Part shown: positions 1-9,060 of the stretch, one piece after another
Layout: every line of letters begins with the position of its first letter
Numbering within the stretch: position 1 is the first letter of the stretch
Assembly (NCBI GenBank): GCA_964490745.1
Contig: CAZBDT010000001.1
Span: 1 to 64,000 of the forward strand
Source of the DNA: Litorimonas sp964490745
GTDB taxonomy: Bacteria > Pseudomonadota > Alphaproteobacteria > Caulobacterales > Maricaulaceae
Direction of reading: 5' to 3'
DNA: 64,000 bases
Made by a program: the position numbers and the translations under genes
The notes under the pieces: generated by a model
Seen by the model: the letters and a program-made list of their open reading frames with translations, nothing else
The model's database searches: none
What the model was told of the DNA's origin: nothing

Positions 1-394
1 CAATATAGGTGAAGCTGACAAAGAGTGCGCAGAGTACGGCGATGACTCGCGCGGCTTTAGAATAATACCGGTCGCCGACAAAATCCGGCACCGTGAACTT
101 CCCGAATTCCCGTAGATAAGGCGCGAGGAGCAGCGCCAATAAGACATAACCGCCCGTCCAGCCCATGAGGTAAACAGACCCGCCATATCCCAGGAAAGCA
201 ATTAATCCCGCCATAGAGAGGAAGCTGGCGGCGCTCATCCAGTCTGCGCCTGTGGCCATCCCGTTTATGATCGGATGGACGTCATGTCCGGCGACGTAAA
301 AGTCTTCGGTTGATCCGGCCCGCGCCCGGATCGCAATAAAAATATAAAGTCCAAATGTCGCGACGACCCAGAATATGGTCCAAGGCTCAACCAT
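1..394 (-). CDS. Sodium:solute symporter (SSS family), N-terminal part, cut by window edge
   Basis: I translated this myself: an ATG at 394 opens 131 codons that run off the left edge. The product begins MVEPWTIFWVVATFG and contains the SSS/ActP-type segments ADWMSAASF, GYGGSVYLMGWTGG and FGKFTVPDFVGDRYYS, with three hydrophobic spans visible. These segments are typical of acetate/monocarboxylate-type sodium symporters. It starts 3 nt after the stop of the DUF4212 gene, the usual arrangement of the two-gene symporter. It lies just beyond kdgK-kdgA and so may import a uronate or breakdown product, but the substrate cannot be read from the sequence. The family is firm; the substrate is open. 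Confidence 0.9.
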   Translation of the reverse strand, partial: MVEPWTIFWVVATFGLYIFIAIRARAGSTEDFYVAGHDVHPIINGMATGADWMSAASFLSMAGLIAFLGYGGSVYLMGWTGGYVLLALLLAPYLREFGKFTVPDFVGDRYYSKAARVIAVLCALFVSFTYI

Positions 395-397
395 GAC

Positions 398-676
398 TTA
401 CCCCTTGATCCCGTATTTTTTCTCAAGCTGAGTCATGCGAATGCAGTAGATAACGATGAGCACAAGAAAGATATAGATGGAGCCATTTTGCGCCATCCAA
501 AAACCAAGCGGGGCGCCGCCGACACTGAAATTATCCAGCCACTCACGAAATAAGATTCCGGCACCGAATGAAGCGGCAAACCATATGATAAGGAGAGAAA
601 TTGTCAGGCGCAGCGTCGATCGCCAATAGGCTTTTTGATCAGCTTCACTCGGTCCGCCATTGATCTTGTCCGACAT
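398..676 (-). CDS. DUF4212 small membrane subunit of a sodium:solute symporter
   Basis: The protein has 92 residues with two predicted membrane helices (about residues 23-45 and 62-82) and the family pattern YWRSTLRLTI...FGAGILF...GFWMAQNGSIYIFLVLI. This is the putative symporter small-subunit family (DUF4212), which nearly always precedes an SSS transporter, as here (3 nt gap). The length is normal for the family. An AAGG-like ribosome site lies upstream of the ATG at 676. It is probably needed for assembly or function of the large subunit; the exact role is not known. Confidence 0.88.
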   Translation of the reverse strand: MSDKINGGPSEADQKAYWRSTLRLTISLLIIWFAASFGAGILFREWLDNFSVGGAPLGFWMAQNGSIYIFLVLIVIYCIRMTQLEKKYGIKG

Positions 677-840
677 AATCTTACCTTTTTTTAAAAGAAC
701 GATAGGCGGACGGTATTAGAATGCAAGTCTCGTGAGGATTGAGTATAAGCCAAGGTTATCCTTCACAACCCTAGTTAAATAAAACCTATGAAACATCATC
801 ATAATTTTGAGAGATCAATTTTTAATGCGGGATTAAAACA

Positions 841-870
841 AAAAAAAAGGGACAGGCCGAGACCTGTCCC
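841..870 (-). terminator. Rho-independent terminator of the kdgA-kdgK operon
   Basis: An 8-bp perfect stem GGGACAGG / CCTGTCCC (849-856 and 863-870) encloses a 6-nt loop. On the minus strand it is followed by a run of eight T (A run at 841-848). It lies 28 bp beyond the kdgK stop. Confidence 0.85.
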
Positions 871-898
871 TGATGTCTTTTAGAATTTTGTTTTCGAT

Positions 899-1936
899 TT
901 AGCGTTGGACGCGACCTGAACCATCGCCGCCCATCAAGGCTTCGACCTCTTTGCGATTGACGCGGTTGAAGTCACCCAAGATGGAATGTTTCAACGCACT
1001 TCCCGCCACAGCAAACTCAAGACTTTGCTGACGATCTTCATAGAGGTTTAGACCTGCGATGAAGGCTGACGCAAAACTGTCACCACCCCCGACGCGGTCC
1101 ACAATATCTGTCAGCTCATATTTCTTGGAAGACAGGAACCCATTTTCGCGGTCACGCATACAGGCGGACCAGCCATTAATATTGGCGTTCACAGCCGCAC
1201 GCAATGTGATCGCGATCGTCGACATGTCCGGATAAATATCGAGCACTTTCTGAGACAGCTCTTCGTATTTTGATAGGTCGAGATGGCCGCTGCCGCTTTC
1301 GACATCAACATCGACAGAAATGCCGAGAGACTTCTGGCAGTCTTCTTCGTTCGCAATCCCGACATCGACATATTTGACGAGGTCTTGCATGACTTCCGGA
1401 GCGGTCTTGCCATATTTCCATAGCTTACCGCGGAAATTGAAATCGCAAGACACAGTCAGCCCGGCTTTCTGCGCTTCTTTCACACATTCCATGGAAAGGT
1501 CAGCAGAGCCCTGTGACAAGGCGGGCGTAATACCAGTGATGTGAAGCCATTTGGCACCTTTGAAAATTGTCGGCCAATCAAAATCACCGACTTTGGCTTC
1601 GCAGATCGAGGACGCCGCGCGGTCATAAATCACTTTTGACGGGCGTTGGTTCGCACCTGTTTCAAGAAAATAAATCCCAACACGGTCGCCTTGGCGTTTC
1701 ACATTTGAGGTATCAACACCAAGAGCACGAAGCGAGTTAATTGCGTTCTGTCCGATATCATTATCCGGCAAAGCGGAGATAAAACCAGCGTCTAAACCGT
1801 AATTGCAAAGCGATACGGCGACATTGGCCTCACCGCCGCCAAAGGTCGCTTCGAAAGCTGGGGATTGGAAAAAGCGCTCATAGCCATTCGTCCGCAGACG
1901 CAGCATAATTTCGCCAAAAGTTAGAAAATCAGACAT
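899..1936 (-). CDS. kdgK: 2-dehydro-3-deoxygluconokinase (KDG kinase), PfkB family
   Basis: It phosphorylates 2-keto-3-deoxygluconate to KDPG with ATP in the cytoplasm, the penultimate step of alginate and pectin monomer catabolism. The 345-residue protein shows the PfkB N-terminal GGGEANVA (33-40) and the C-terminal signature DRVGGGDSFASAF, in which D286 is the expected catalytic base. The PfkB anion-hole motif, often DTxGAGD, is DRVGGGD here, as in many KDG kinases. The length is normal. A GGAGG-like ribosome site precedes the ATG at 1936. It lies 22 bp after kdgA in the same direction, so the two form an operon, ended by the hairpin at 841-870. The neighbouring aldolase and alginate lyases support KDG kinase over other PfkB sugar kinases. 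Confidence 0.9.
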   Translation of the reverse strand: MSDFLTFGEIMLRLRTNGYERFFQSPAFEATFGGGEANVAVSLCNYGLDAGFISALPDNDIGQNAINSLRALGVDTSNVKRQGDRVGIYFLETGANQRPSKVIYDRAASSICEAKVGDFDWPTIFKGAKWLHITGITPALSQGSADLSMECVKEAQKAGLTVSCDFNFRGKLWKYGKTAPEVMQDLVKYVDVGIANEEDCQKSLGISVDVDVESGSGHLDLSKYEELSQKVLDIYPDMSTIAITLRAAVNANINGWSACMRDRENGFLSSKKYELTDIVDRVGGGDSFASAFIAGLNLYEDRQQSLEFAVAGSALKHSILGDFNRVNRKEVEALMGGDGSGRVQR

Positions 1937-1958
1937 AGGAAAGCCTCCAAATTAGAAA

Positions 1959-2588
1959 TTAGTGTTGGGCCAGCGCAATGGCGTCTTTTGCAAGCTTTGT
2001 GATGGCCGCAAAATCACCCGCCTCAATGGCATCTTTCGGTGTGAGCCAAGAGCCACCACAGGCGAGAACAGCCGGAACCGCGAGATAATCCGCCAAAGTC
2101 TGCGGGTTCACACCACCCGTTGGCATGAAGCGCACATCACGGAAAACGGATGAAAGTGCCTTCAGCATTTTTGGACCGCCGACGAGTGAGGCCGGGAAAA
2201 GCTTCACTGTGCGCAATCCCAAATTCCAAGCTTGTTGTAATTCTGTCGCTGTGGAAACACCCGGCAAGATCGGAATATTCGCGTCCTGAGCCACTTTGAC
2301 AGAGGCCGGATCCAAGCCCGGCGAGACGATAAAGCTCGCGCCGCGACGGATGACTTCTTGGCTTTGATCCGCACTGATCACGGTGCCTGCGCCGACATGG
2401 GCATGTGGGAATTCTTTGGCAATCACTTCCAAGCAATCTAATGCCGCGTCAGTCCGCAAAACAACTTCCAAAACATCCAAGCCACCTTCAAGCAGAGCTT
2501 CTGATATTTTCAGAGCTGTTTTTGGATCGTCGGATTGTACCAAAGGTACAACGCGTTTGCCTTCTAATGACTGTATAAGAGCGCTCAT
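1959..2588 (-). CDS. kdgA: KDPG aldolase (2-dehydro-3-deoxy-phosphogluconate aldolase)
   Basis: It cleaves KDPG to pyruvate and glyceraldehyde-3-phosphate. The 209-residue class I aldolase of the KDPG/KHG family shows LEVVLRT with E41, GAGTV (66-70), the Schiff-base lysine in TVKLFPAS (K129), and PTGGVN for phosphate binding. The length matches Eda enzymes. It is the first gene of the kdgA-kdgK operon. Its promoter region, shared with the divergent iclR gene, contains two palindromes typical of IclR-family operators (2672-2706), so the neighbouring regulator probably controls it. Confidence 0.93.
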   Translation of the reverse strand: MSALIQSLEGKRVVPLVQSDDPKTALKISEALLEGGLDVLEVVLRTDAALDCLEVIAKEFPHAHVGAGTVISADQSQEVIRRGASFIVSPGLDPASVKVAQDANIPILPGVSTATELQQAWNLGLRTVKLFPASLVGGPKMLKALSSVFRDVRFMPTGGVNPQTLADYLAVPAVLACGGSWLTPKDAIEAGDFAAITKLAKDAIALAQH

Positions 2589-2671
2589 TTTCTGTCCTTT
2601 TCATGACGCAATACAGAAAAAGGCGTGGGGTGGAGGCCTCCAAATCTTTCCCTGATATCTTCTTATTGACA

Positions 2672-2706
2672 GTTCCATATTTGGAACTTAATTCCTTATA
2701 TGGAAT
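2672..2706. promoter_or_regulatory. Tandem IclR-type operator candidates between kdgA and iclR
   Basis: GTTCCA-TATT-TGGAAC (2672-2687) and ATTCC-TTATAT-GGAAT (2691-2706) are two 16-bp inverted repeats spaced 19 bp start to start, so nearly two helical turns apart. GTTCCA/TGGAAC arms are typical of IclR-family sites. They sit in the divergent promoter region of kdgA and the iclR gene. The repeats are seen; the binding protein is inferred. Confidence 0.65.
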
Positions 2707-2770
2707 AATGAGGATAAAAAGGCGTGCTGTCAATCCTTTTAACCCCTAAACCAGAGGAAAATACCAATCT

Positions 2771-3514
2771 ATGTCGTCTCTCGCCAATGGATTTAAAATC
2801 ATTGATGCCGTTGTGGCCCAGCAAGCCAAAGGTCTTACCTTTACTGAGATATTGACACGCACAGAGCTCCCGCGGTCCAGTGCCCATCGTTTGGTCAAAG
2901 AGCTGACAGGACTGAACCTACTCAGCTATGATGCCGAGACGAAAACCTATCGCGGCAGTTTTTCACTCGCGGCGATTGGGGCGCAGGTAACGTCCAATCT
3001 TGATATTCGGCGGACATGCCGCCCCGCTATGAAAGCCCTGCATGAGGCGCTGGGTTTTGTCGTGACACTCAGCATATGCGGAGAAGAGAGCGGGATTTAT
3101 ATTGATAAGATCGAGCCGCAAGATTTTGGCCTGCGATTGCATTCAGAAATCGGAAAGTCCTTTCCGCTCCATTGCACGGCCATGGGGAAAATTCATTTGG
3201 CCTTTGGGTCTGAAAATTTGCGCCAGCGCGTGTTTAGTCAGCCTTTGGAACGTTTTACCGAGACGACCATAACAAAGATTGACGCACTTCGAACCGAATT
3301 GAACCAAGTCCGGGCGCAAGGTTACGCCATTGACGATGAAGAAATCTCTCGCGGGCTGACCTGTATTGGCGCACCGATATTTGGATTAAATGGCGAGGTC
3401 ATCGCAGCCATGAGCCTGACCGCGCCGAGCCATGTTTATGAAAACGGCATAGCGGATAGCGTGATCCAAACCATATTGGATCACGCAAAACAGGCATCGC
3501 TCGTCTCAATCTGA
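2771..3514 (+). CDS. IclR-family transcriptional regulator (probable KdgR-like repressor)
   Basis: This 247-residue protein has the IclR layout. The N-terminal winged helix-turn-helix covers about residues 5-65, with LTFTEILTRTELPRSSAHRL as the recognition region. The effector domain covers about 80-245 and includes FPLHCTAMGKIHLAF and the late GLTCIGAPIFGLNGEVIAAMSL. An AGAGGA ribosome site lies 12 nt before the ATG. It is divergent from kdgA-kdgK, with two palindromes between them, and convergent with the FAA-type enzyme gene. By analogy with KdgR it would respond to KDG and control the monomer pathway. The family is sure; the ligand is inferred. Confidence 0.9.
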   Translation: MSSLANGFKIIDAVVAQQAKGLTFTEILTRTELPRSSAHRLVKELTGLNLLSYDAETKTYRGSFSLAAIGAQVTSNLDIRRTCRPAMKALHEALGFVVTLSICGEESGIYIDKIEPQDFGLRLHSEIGKSFPLHCTAMGKIHLAFGSENLRQRVFSQPLERFTETTITKIDALRTELNQVRAQGYAIDDEEISRGLTCIGAPIFGLNGEVIAAMSLTAPSHVYENGIADSVIQTILDHAKQASLVSI

Positions 3515-3532
3515 GATTCTAAGCCTTTGAAT

Positions 3533-4345
3533 CTAAGCTTGGGCTGTGCGCGGGACCATGCGCAATTCATATTCTGCGAGGTCGCCAAATGTGATTGTGG
3601 ATTTTGTGCCGGCTTCTGATTGATGCACACCTGTAATGGCCCCGCTGGAGATCAAGCAGTTTTCAGGTAGATCAATTTGACCTTTAAACGCGATAAAATG
3701 ATTGAGAATAAAACGGAGCGCACCCAGCGGTCCGCCATCATCGGATTTGGGCGTGGACCGCCCGATTTCCTCATCATCAATCGTTAGCACAACCTCCAAA
3801 TCCGCCAAATTATCAAGCAGCGAAAGCGGCGCTTCGGGTCCGATCACCAACCCTGCATTATTGCCCAGGTCAGAGATGATCGAGCCCGGCCCCATATCAT
3901 TCACGCGTAAATTCGGAGAGCTGGCAATTTCAGCGCCCAGATAAATTTTCTCGATAAAATCGCGAGTTTGGTCGACAGTCTCCAAAGGCTGATCTAATTT
4001 ATCCAAATCTTTGAGTTGGAAGACGAGCTCGGCCTCATATGCCGCGAAGCCGCCCTTGAATACACTGACTTCAATGGAACCGTTATTCTCGACCTTATAT
4101 TGCTGATCGGCGAACATGGGGCCCGCCAGCCATCCGGTAGGAAATTGGCTTTGCCATTTGGCCGGAACACCGCCGACTTTAAAACCAATCAGATCAGAGC
4201 CCCAATCCGCAATTCCGCACATTTGCACGGCATAGGCTTTCTCTAAAGTCTCCGGAATCTCGCCAGGAAACTCCTCCAATAGCGTGCAACTTTTCCGCGC
4301 TTTGAGTAAAGCCGCGGATAAAGGTTGGGGGTCAAATTGTGTCAT
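3533..4345 (-). CDS. 2-keto-4-pentenoate hydratase / FAA-hydrolase superfamily protein
   Basis: This 270-residue protein resembles 2-keto-4-pentenoate hydratases and related FAA-fold decarboxylases. It shows the early segment LEKAYAVQ, GFKVGG (residues 54-59), the acidic metal-binding pattern YEAELVF, and GAEIASSPN. These enzymes act on 2-keto acids with a divalent metal. There is no partner for aromatic meta-cleavage nearby, so a role on a 2-keto acid from uronate breakdown is possible but not shown. It is downstream of the PL6-PL17 genes in the same direction with a 54-bp gap, so it may be the last gene of that operon. The superfamily is likely; the reaction is unknown. Confidence 0.7.
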   Translation of the reverse strand: MTQFDPQPLSAALLKARKSCTLLEEFPGEIPETLEKAYAVQMCGIADWGSDLIGFKVGGVPAKWQSQFPTGWLAGPMFADQQYKVENNGSIEVSVFKGGFAAYEAELVFQLKDLDKLDQPLETVDQTRDFIEKIYLGAEIASSPNLRVNDMGPGSIISDLGNNAGLVIGPEAPLSLLDNLADLEVVLTIDDEEIGRSTPKSDDGGPLGALRFILNHFIAFKGQIDLPENCLISSGAITGVHQSEAGTKSTITFGDLAEYELRMVPRTAQA

Positions 4346-4399
4346 ACCAAGCTCTGTCTTGCTCTAAGTGGTTAATTTAAATCTGTCCGAAAGCGCGCC

Positions 4400-6583
4400 T
4401 TAATTGGCGGCCTTTTGGGCGTCAGACGGGAAGAGTTTGAACGGTCCTGTCCATCGCATTTCCGTGCCCTCTACATCAACGCTATGCGTTCCGGAAGGAT
4501 TATCTTCTGCGCCAAGACCCAGCCCGACGCGTTGCCCATTTTTTGTCTCGATAAGGATAAATTCGGCAGCACCGGCTTCATAATGGGACACGGATTTAAC
4601 CTGACTATGGCTACCCAGCGTATATTCTAAAGTGGGATTATAATCACCATGCGGCTCGATCACCGAAACAAAAGCTGCGCCCTCATTAGTTTTTGCGCGC
4701 AACATAAATCCGGGTTCGGGCTTTAAATTAAAGTTCGGATCATTTGCCCCGATTTGCGTAAGGACGACCTTAGTATCGTCAGGAACAGAAGACGACACGG
4801 TGTAGAATTTTCTGTCGAGCAACCATGTGACTTGCGACAGACCGTCAACGGGCTCGGCCTCCGCCACCTTCCAAAGATATTGATAGCCGTTCTTTGTTCC
4901 CAATGGCGCACGAGAGAGCGGGTCCGCCGCGACGTCGAAATTCGTATCAATGAGGTGCCCATTATAATGGAACGGCAGGTCATAGCTGTGCGCCGTCTCG
5001 GCATGGGCCTCGACCAGATCAATAATGACAGGACCGTCAAACGCGGCGTCTTTGATAATCGCAACAGAGCGCCCAATGCGGACATCATCATAGGCCGTAG
5101 AAATTTCTGCCGATGTGAGTTTGACATTGGGTGTGTCGATAAAGTCAAAAACCTTGGGATAATTCTGATTCCCGATTTTCACGTCGCCGTCAAAGTGGCT
5201 GGTCTCGTCCACGACGAGCGCATTATGGGCGACAGTTTGTTTGGCATATTTATTATTTTCCGGCAGGTAATGCCCGCCATATTTGGCTTCAATATTTAAG
5301 AAACGCGCCGCGCCGTAATCGCGCAAAATTTCGTGCCCCGCATCATAGACAAGCAGGCCCATCTTATCAAAATGGCCGTGGCCCAGGCCTTGGGATGTAT
5401 TTTTGACAATGGCGGCCAAGCCTTTAGGATCGGCAGACGCCCGCAAAATGTCCAGCGCCCCCTCATCCCCATTTTGACCATCGCCCATACGCATGGATTT
5501 ATAATCAAAGGGCGTCGCTTTCCCGGCGGCCAGATCATTGGCGAGCTTGCGGCTTTCCGGTGTCAGAACAAACGTATCTTGTTCAGCCGCGATAGAGAGT
5601 AGCCCCGTATCCCCCGTCAGATCATAAGCAATCGCGACGCCGTGCAGCAGCTCATCCGTCTTAATCCCTTTTTCCTTAATCGCATCATTGATCGGGAAAA
5701 ACAGACCGCCATAATTTTGATGGATAAGACTGTAGATCGCTTTTTTGAGAATGCCGTCGCGTTTTTCAAAAATCTTGCGTTCCGGATTATTCTTCTCGAC
5801 GGCCTGCGCGAAGATCACGAAAGGCTTTAGCGCAAAGCGGTGATAATAGGGCCCTTCATTGTAATAGCCATCGGGTGAGAACAGGACCTCCATCTGTTTG
5901 AGGAAACCCGCCTCCCCCGATTTATCTAATCCGAGCAAAGCCTGTTCGACATATTCCTCATCCCCAATCGCATAACCGGTCAGTCCGACGGCCGCCGTTG
6001 CCCAGGTCCCGTGATTATGAACCTTGTTGAATGTCTCGGGCGCGCCAACAGAGAGGAAGTCAGCCATATTGCGCAGCAGGTCTGTTTCGATGTTTTGTCT
6101 CTGTGCATCCGAAAGCTTGTCTTTTATAGCGGCATAGGTCTGCGAGACATTTAAAAGAAACATACTCTCATTGAGGTTTTGCCAGAACATCCGCCCGGGA
6201 GATTGTTCTTTCTTGGCCGGATGCAGCCCCCAATTTGGATAAACTTTCGCATAGTCCAACATGGCTTGCGCAGCGAATTCGGCGTATTTTTCGTCACCCG
6301 TCAGCTTATAAAGTTGCCCAATATCATAGAGCAAAAACCCATTCGCTTTGTGAGTTTCATGGGTATAGCCACCACCCGGATCTTTAGGCACGGGAAGTGT
6401 AAGAGGCTGAGACATAGCCGCATCGACTCGTGTTTTGGCATTTTCCAGTGTGAGGTCGAATCCCGATTGTGTCTGCGACTGCACTTTGACTTGAATACCT
6501 TGATTTGCGCCCTCAGATAACGTCTGTGGGGCACATCCGACCAGCGTCAAGGCAGCCGTAAGTAATAAAGCCCGTCTCATCAT
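4400..6583 (-). CDS. Oligo-alginate lyase, PL17 family, lipoprotein
   Basis: It is an exolytic lyase that trims alginate oligomers to unsaturated monouronate, which rearranges to DEH. The 727-residue protein starts with a lipoprotein signal (TLVGC, Cys17). It then has an alpha/alpha-toroid alginate-lyase domain (about 45-340) and a heparinase II/III-like beta-sandwich (about 385-700). NHGTW at N190-H191 and the tyrosines of EGPYYHRF (Y246/Y247) match the Asn-His-Tyr set of characterised PL17 enzymes, with Y247 spaced from H191 as expected. NKYAKQT near 445 fits the second conserved tyrosine. The ATGA overlap (6580-6583) with the PL6 gene shows translational coupling. The lipobox implies periplasmic or outer-membrane anchoring. 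Confidence 0.92.
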   Translation of the reverse strand: MMRRALLLTAALTLVGCAPQTLSEGANQGIQVKVQSQTQSGFDLTLENAKTRVDAAMSQPLTLPVPKDPGGGYTHETHKANGFLLYDIGQLYKLTGDEKYAEFAAQAMLDYAKVYPNWGLHPAKKEQSPGRMFWQNLNESMFLLNVSQTYAAIKDKLSDAQRQNIETDLLRNMADFLSVGAPETFNKVHNHGTWATAAVGLTGYAIGDEEYVEQALLGLDKSGEAGFLKQMEVLFSPDGYYNEGPYYHRFALKPFVIFAQAVEKNNPERKIFEKRDGILKKAIYSLIHQNYGGLFFPINDAIKEKGIKTDELLHGVAIAYDLTGDTGLLSIAAEQDTFVLTPESRKLANDLAAGKATPFDYKSMRMGDGQNGDEGALDILRASADPKGLAAIVKNTSQGLGHGHFDKMGLLVYDAGHEILRDYGAARFLNIEAKYGGHYLPENNKYAKQTVAHNALVVDETSHFDGDVKIGNQNYPKVFDFIDTPNVKLTSAEISTAYDDVRIGRSVAIIKDAAFDGPVIIDLVEAHAETAHSYDLPFHYNGHLIDTNFDVAADPLSRAPLGTKNGYQYLWKVAEAEPVDGLSQVTWLLDRKFYTVSSSVPDDTKVVLTQIGANDPNFNLKPEPGFMLRAKTNEGAAFVSVIEPHGDYNPTLEYTLGSHSQVKSVSHYEAGAAEFILIETKNGQRVGLGLGAEDNPSGTHSVDVEGTEMRWTGPFKLFPSDAQKAAN

Positions 6584-8922
6584 TTCGACATCCCCTTATT
6601 CCCTTCCAACGTGGCGGTGTTTACTTCGTCACTATTTAATTCAACGATGCGCGGCGTGGCTGTGCCACCGAAATCATTTTTTAAAATGCGTGTTTTCGGC
6701 TCGCCAACTGTATGATCAACAATCACAGGGCGGGCGTCTTTGAAACGATTGCCTTCCAACAGCGTCACTTGCGCCCCGTGGAGGCGAAAACTTCCGCCTC
6801 TTTTATTGCGTTTATTATGACCGATTTTTTCAAAATTTGAATTGATCACTGTGACATGCGGGCCGAACGTGCTTTCATCCGTGCCGCCACGATAAACATC
6901 AACTATCGTACCACCAATATTGGTGAACTCCGAATCCGAGATCATGACATATTCTGCCGGATAGATACCGTTATCATCTAATTCACGGTCCAATCTCAAC
7001 ACATGTCCCGTGGCGTCAGACACCTTTACGCGTTCCAACGATATATGATTGGCAAAGGTCCCTTTGGCGGCTGAAATCACATCGAAAGAATGGTTGATAT
7101 CCAGATCTTCGAGGACGGTATCTACAATTTCCAGCCGATAATTTTTCAACATGGAATAGGGGCTGGTTCGGATCACGACATTGCCCGCACTGTCAGGCGT
7201 ATCTGCGCCGGAAATTGTCACGCCCTCCACACGCAAACTCCCGCCATCTTGTATTTGAAACAGCGCATCCCGCTCATAAAGAACCGTTGGGTTCCCAACC
7301 CCTTCAACTTTCAGTGTGTGCGGAATGGGAATCACGCGGTCGACAATATGCGTCCCAGCCAAGAGACGGATTATGTCACCATCTTCAGCCTGTGCAATAA
7401 GCTTTGCAACATTACCCTCACCGGGTTTAATTTCATGAATTTTACCAGAGCCAAATGCTGTCGCCTTGCCAGCCTTTGGATAATAGGACGCTCCGGTCTC
7501 ATCCGCTTGTGTCACAACGAGATCACGCGGCGCACCCACATCCATATCCCCAACGGGATAGAGCAATCCATTCTCGCCGCGTTCAAGCTTCACATCCCGA
7601 ACATCAAAAGAATCTGCGAGAGGTTCCAGCGCGACATTGCTTACATTACCTTGAAAGCTGATGCCCGACATGTCGTCATAAACGGTCATACTATTGCGTC
7701 CTTGACGATGGACGACCAGGTTATCCTCCATACGCGTATCTGTTGGCGGGGCGCTGCGTTCAGAATCACTACCCGCGCCGAGTTGGATATTATCACTATC
7801 AATAAGAGAGTTGTTCGTTATGACCGCCGAGATGACAGGATCGTAGCGATTGATCGGACCATTCGGAACGCCGTTCATCACAACCAACGCTCCGCCAAAG
7901 CGCGTGCCTGTCAGGCCTTCCATATAATTATCACGCACGGTTTGGCGCGCATTGATCACACGGAAACCACCTGTGTGATCTGCGCCCCCGCCCAAGAAAA
8001 CATTGCGCTCGATCAGGTTTCCATTGCCGTGACGTAATGTCAGCGTGCCGCGCGATTTATAAAAAGTGTTATTGCGGAACACATTCCCGCCGGATTTGGA
8101 AGACACAATTTCAACTTCACCGTCCGCGCGATCAAAATAATTATTCTCGACGAGAGTGAGACTATCACTACGGGAGTAATGGCTCGTGCCAATGCGCAAG
8201 GTCTCGCCACCGTTAGACCCTAAAATCGGACGAGGTCCGAAATAATTATGATCAATATGGTGATTATTTTCGCGGCTCTCTTCCGTATTCATCCGCACCG
8301 CCATGGTTACACCGCGATTGCGTTTATTGATCAGACTATTGTGATCGAAGCGATTATTCTTTCCGTACATCATCACCCAGAAATCTGAGGCTGTGCGTTC
8401 AGTCGGATTATAATCATCAATGACGACATTATGGACGCGGGAATGATTGGCGAGATGTTCTTTATTGCGGCGGAAGGAAATTACTTCGCGCGTGGGCGTA
8501 AACCCGTCGGTGAAAATTAGGCCCGACACATCCAGCCACTCGCCCGCTAAACGCAAATTGGATTGCCCGGTGAGAAAGACCTCCCCCGGTGTTTCCGCAC
8601 GCAAGCTTATTGGCGCCTGCTCAGTCCCTTCACCTGTGAACAGGATTTCGAAATTCTCCCAGCGTCCATTTGCCAGCACAATCGTGTCACCGGGTTTCAA
8701 AGATTTTACGGCCTCTGCATATTCCGCCTGGGTGGAGACTAAAATCTGTCCTTCTTCTTTCGTCTCAGCTAGGCTGATCGTTGATGTCTCAGAATTTGTA
8801 CTCCCAGGGGCGCATGCTATCAGTGCGGATGAGAGTAGCAAGGCCGTTGAGAGGCCAATGAATAATGATGAACGTTTAAATGCTTGCGTCGCGCTTAGGT
8901 GTGACGTCTGAGTCATAATCAA
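6580..8922 (-). CDS. Alginate lyase, PL6 family (chondroitinase B-like), lipoprotein
   Basis: It cleaves alginate polymer or oligomer by beta-elimination. The 780-residue protein has a lipobox ending at Cys37 (ALIAC) and then two parallel beta-helix regions. The first (about 60-480) carries the PL6 hallmarks GPRPILGSNGGETLRIGTS, the lysine of SSKSGGN (K276) and the arginine of LTLRHGN (R297). The 21-residue spacing of Lys and Arg equals that in the characterised enzyme AlyGC. The second half (about 490-775) is another beta-helix, as in two-domain PL6 enzymes. It is the first gene of the operon leading into PL17. The upstream region has the ACCAATT/AATTGGT palindrome at 9030-9048. Confidence 0.92.
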   Translation of the reverse strand: MIMTQTSHLSATQAFKRSSLFIGLSTALLLSSALIACAPGSTNSETSTISLAETKEEGQILVSTQAEYAEAVKSLKPGDTIVLANGRWENFEILFTGEGTEQAPISLRAETPGEVFLTGQSNLRLAGEWLDVSGLIFTDGFTPTREVISFRRNKEHLANHSRVHNVVIDDYNPTERTASDFWVMMYGKNNRFDHNSLINKRNRGVTMAVRMNTEESRENNHHIDHNYFGPRPILGSNGGETLRIGTSHYSRSDSLTLVENNYFDRADGEVEIVSSKSGGNVFRNNTFYKSRGTLTLRHGNGNLIERNVFLGGGADHTGGFRVINARQTVRDNYMEGLTGTRFGGALVVMNGVPNGPINRYDPVISAVITNNSLIDSDNIQLGAGSDSERSAPPTDTRMEDNLVVHRQGRNSMTVYDDMSGISFQGNVSNVALEPLADSFDVRDVKLERGENGLLYPVGDMDVGAPRDLVVTQADETGASYYPKAGKATAFGSGKIHEIKPGEGNVAKLIAQAEDGDIIRLLAGTHIVDRVIPIPHTLKVEGVGNPTVLYERDALFQIQDGGSLRVEGVTISGADTPDSAGNVVIRTSPYSMLKNYRLEIVDTVLEDLDINHSFDVISAAKGTFANHISLERVKVSDATGHVLRLDRELDDNGIYPAEYVMISDSEFTNIGGTIVDVYRGGTDESTFGPHVTVINSNFEKIGHNKRNKRGGSFRLHGAQVTLLEGNRFKDARPVIVDHTVGEPKTRILKNDFGGTATPRIVELNSDEVNTATLEGNKGMSK

Positions 8923-9016
8923 TCCCCAACATATTAGAGCCGCTTGCCTCAGTTTTTCCGAGGTCCTTATCCAGCAGTCTCTGATCTGTTAAGCACGATG
9001 CAGGCCGATCATGTCA

Positions 9017-9048
9017 ACCAATTAGTCGAACCAATTTCATTAATTGGT
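9017..9048. promoter_or_regulatory. Candidate operator upstream of the alginate lyase operon
   Basis: A perfect inverted repeat ACCAATT-TCATT-AATTGGT lies at 9030-9048, preceded by another ACCAATT half-site at 9017-9023. The same half-site recurs near both TonB receptor genes and the reductase gene, suggesting one regulon. The binding protein is not known; the adjacent GntR protein is the nearest candidate. Confidence 0.6.
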
Positions 9049-9060
9049 ATAAAGCGTCTT

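Noticed and set aside
7090..8037. Long plus-strand open frame of 315 codons opposite the PL6 gene
   Set aside because: It is antisense to a clear PL6 gene and its composition is unlike a protein; it is a shadow.
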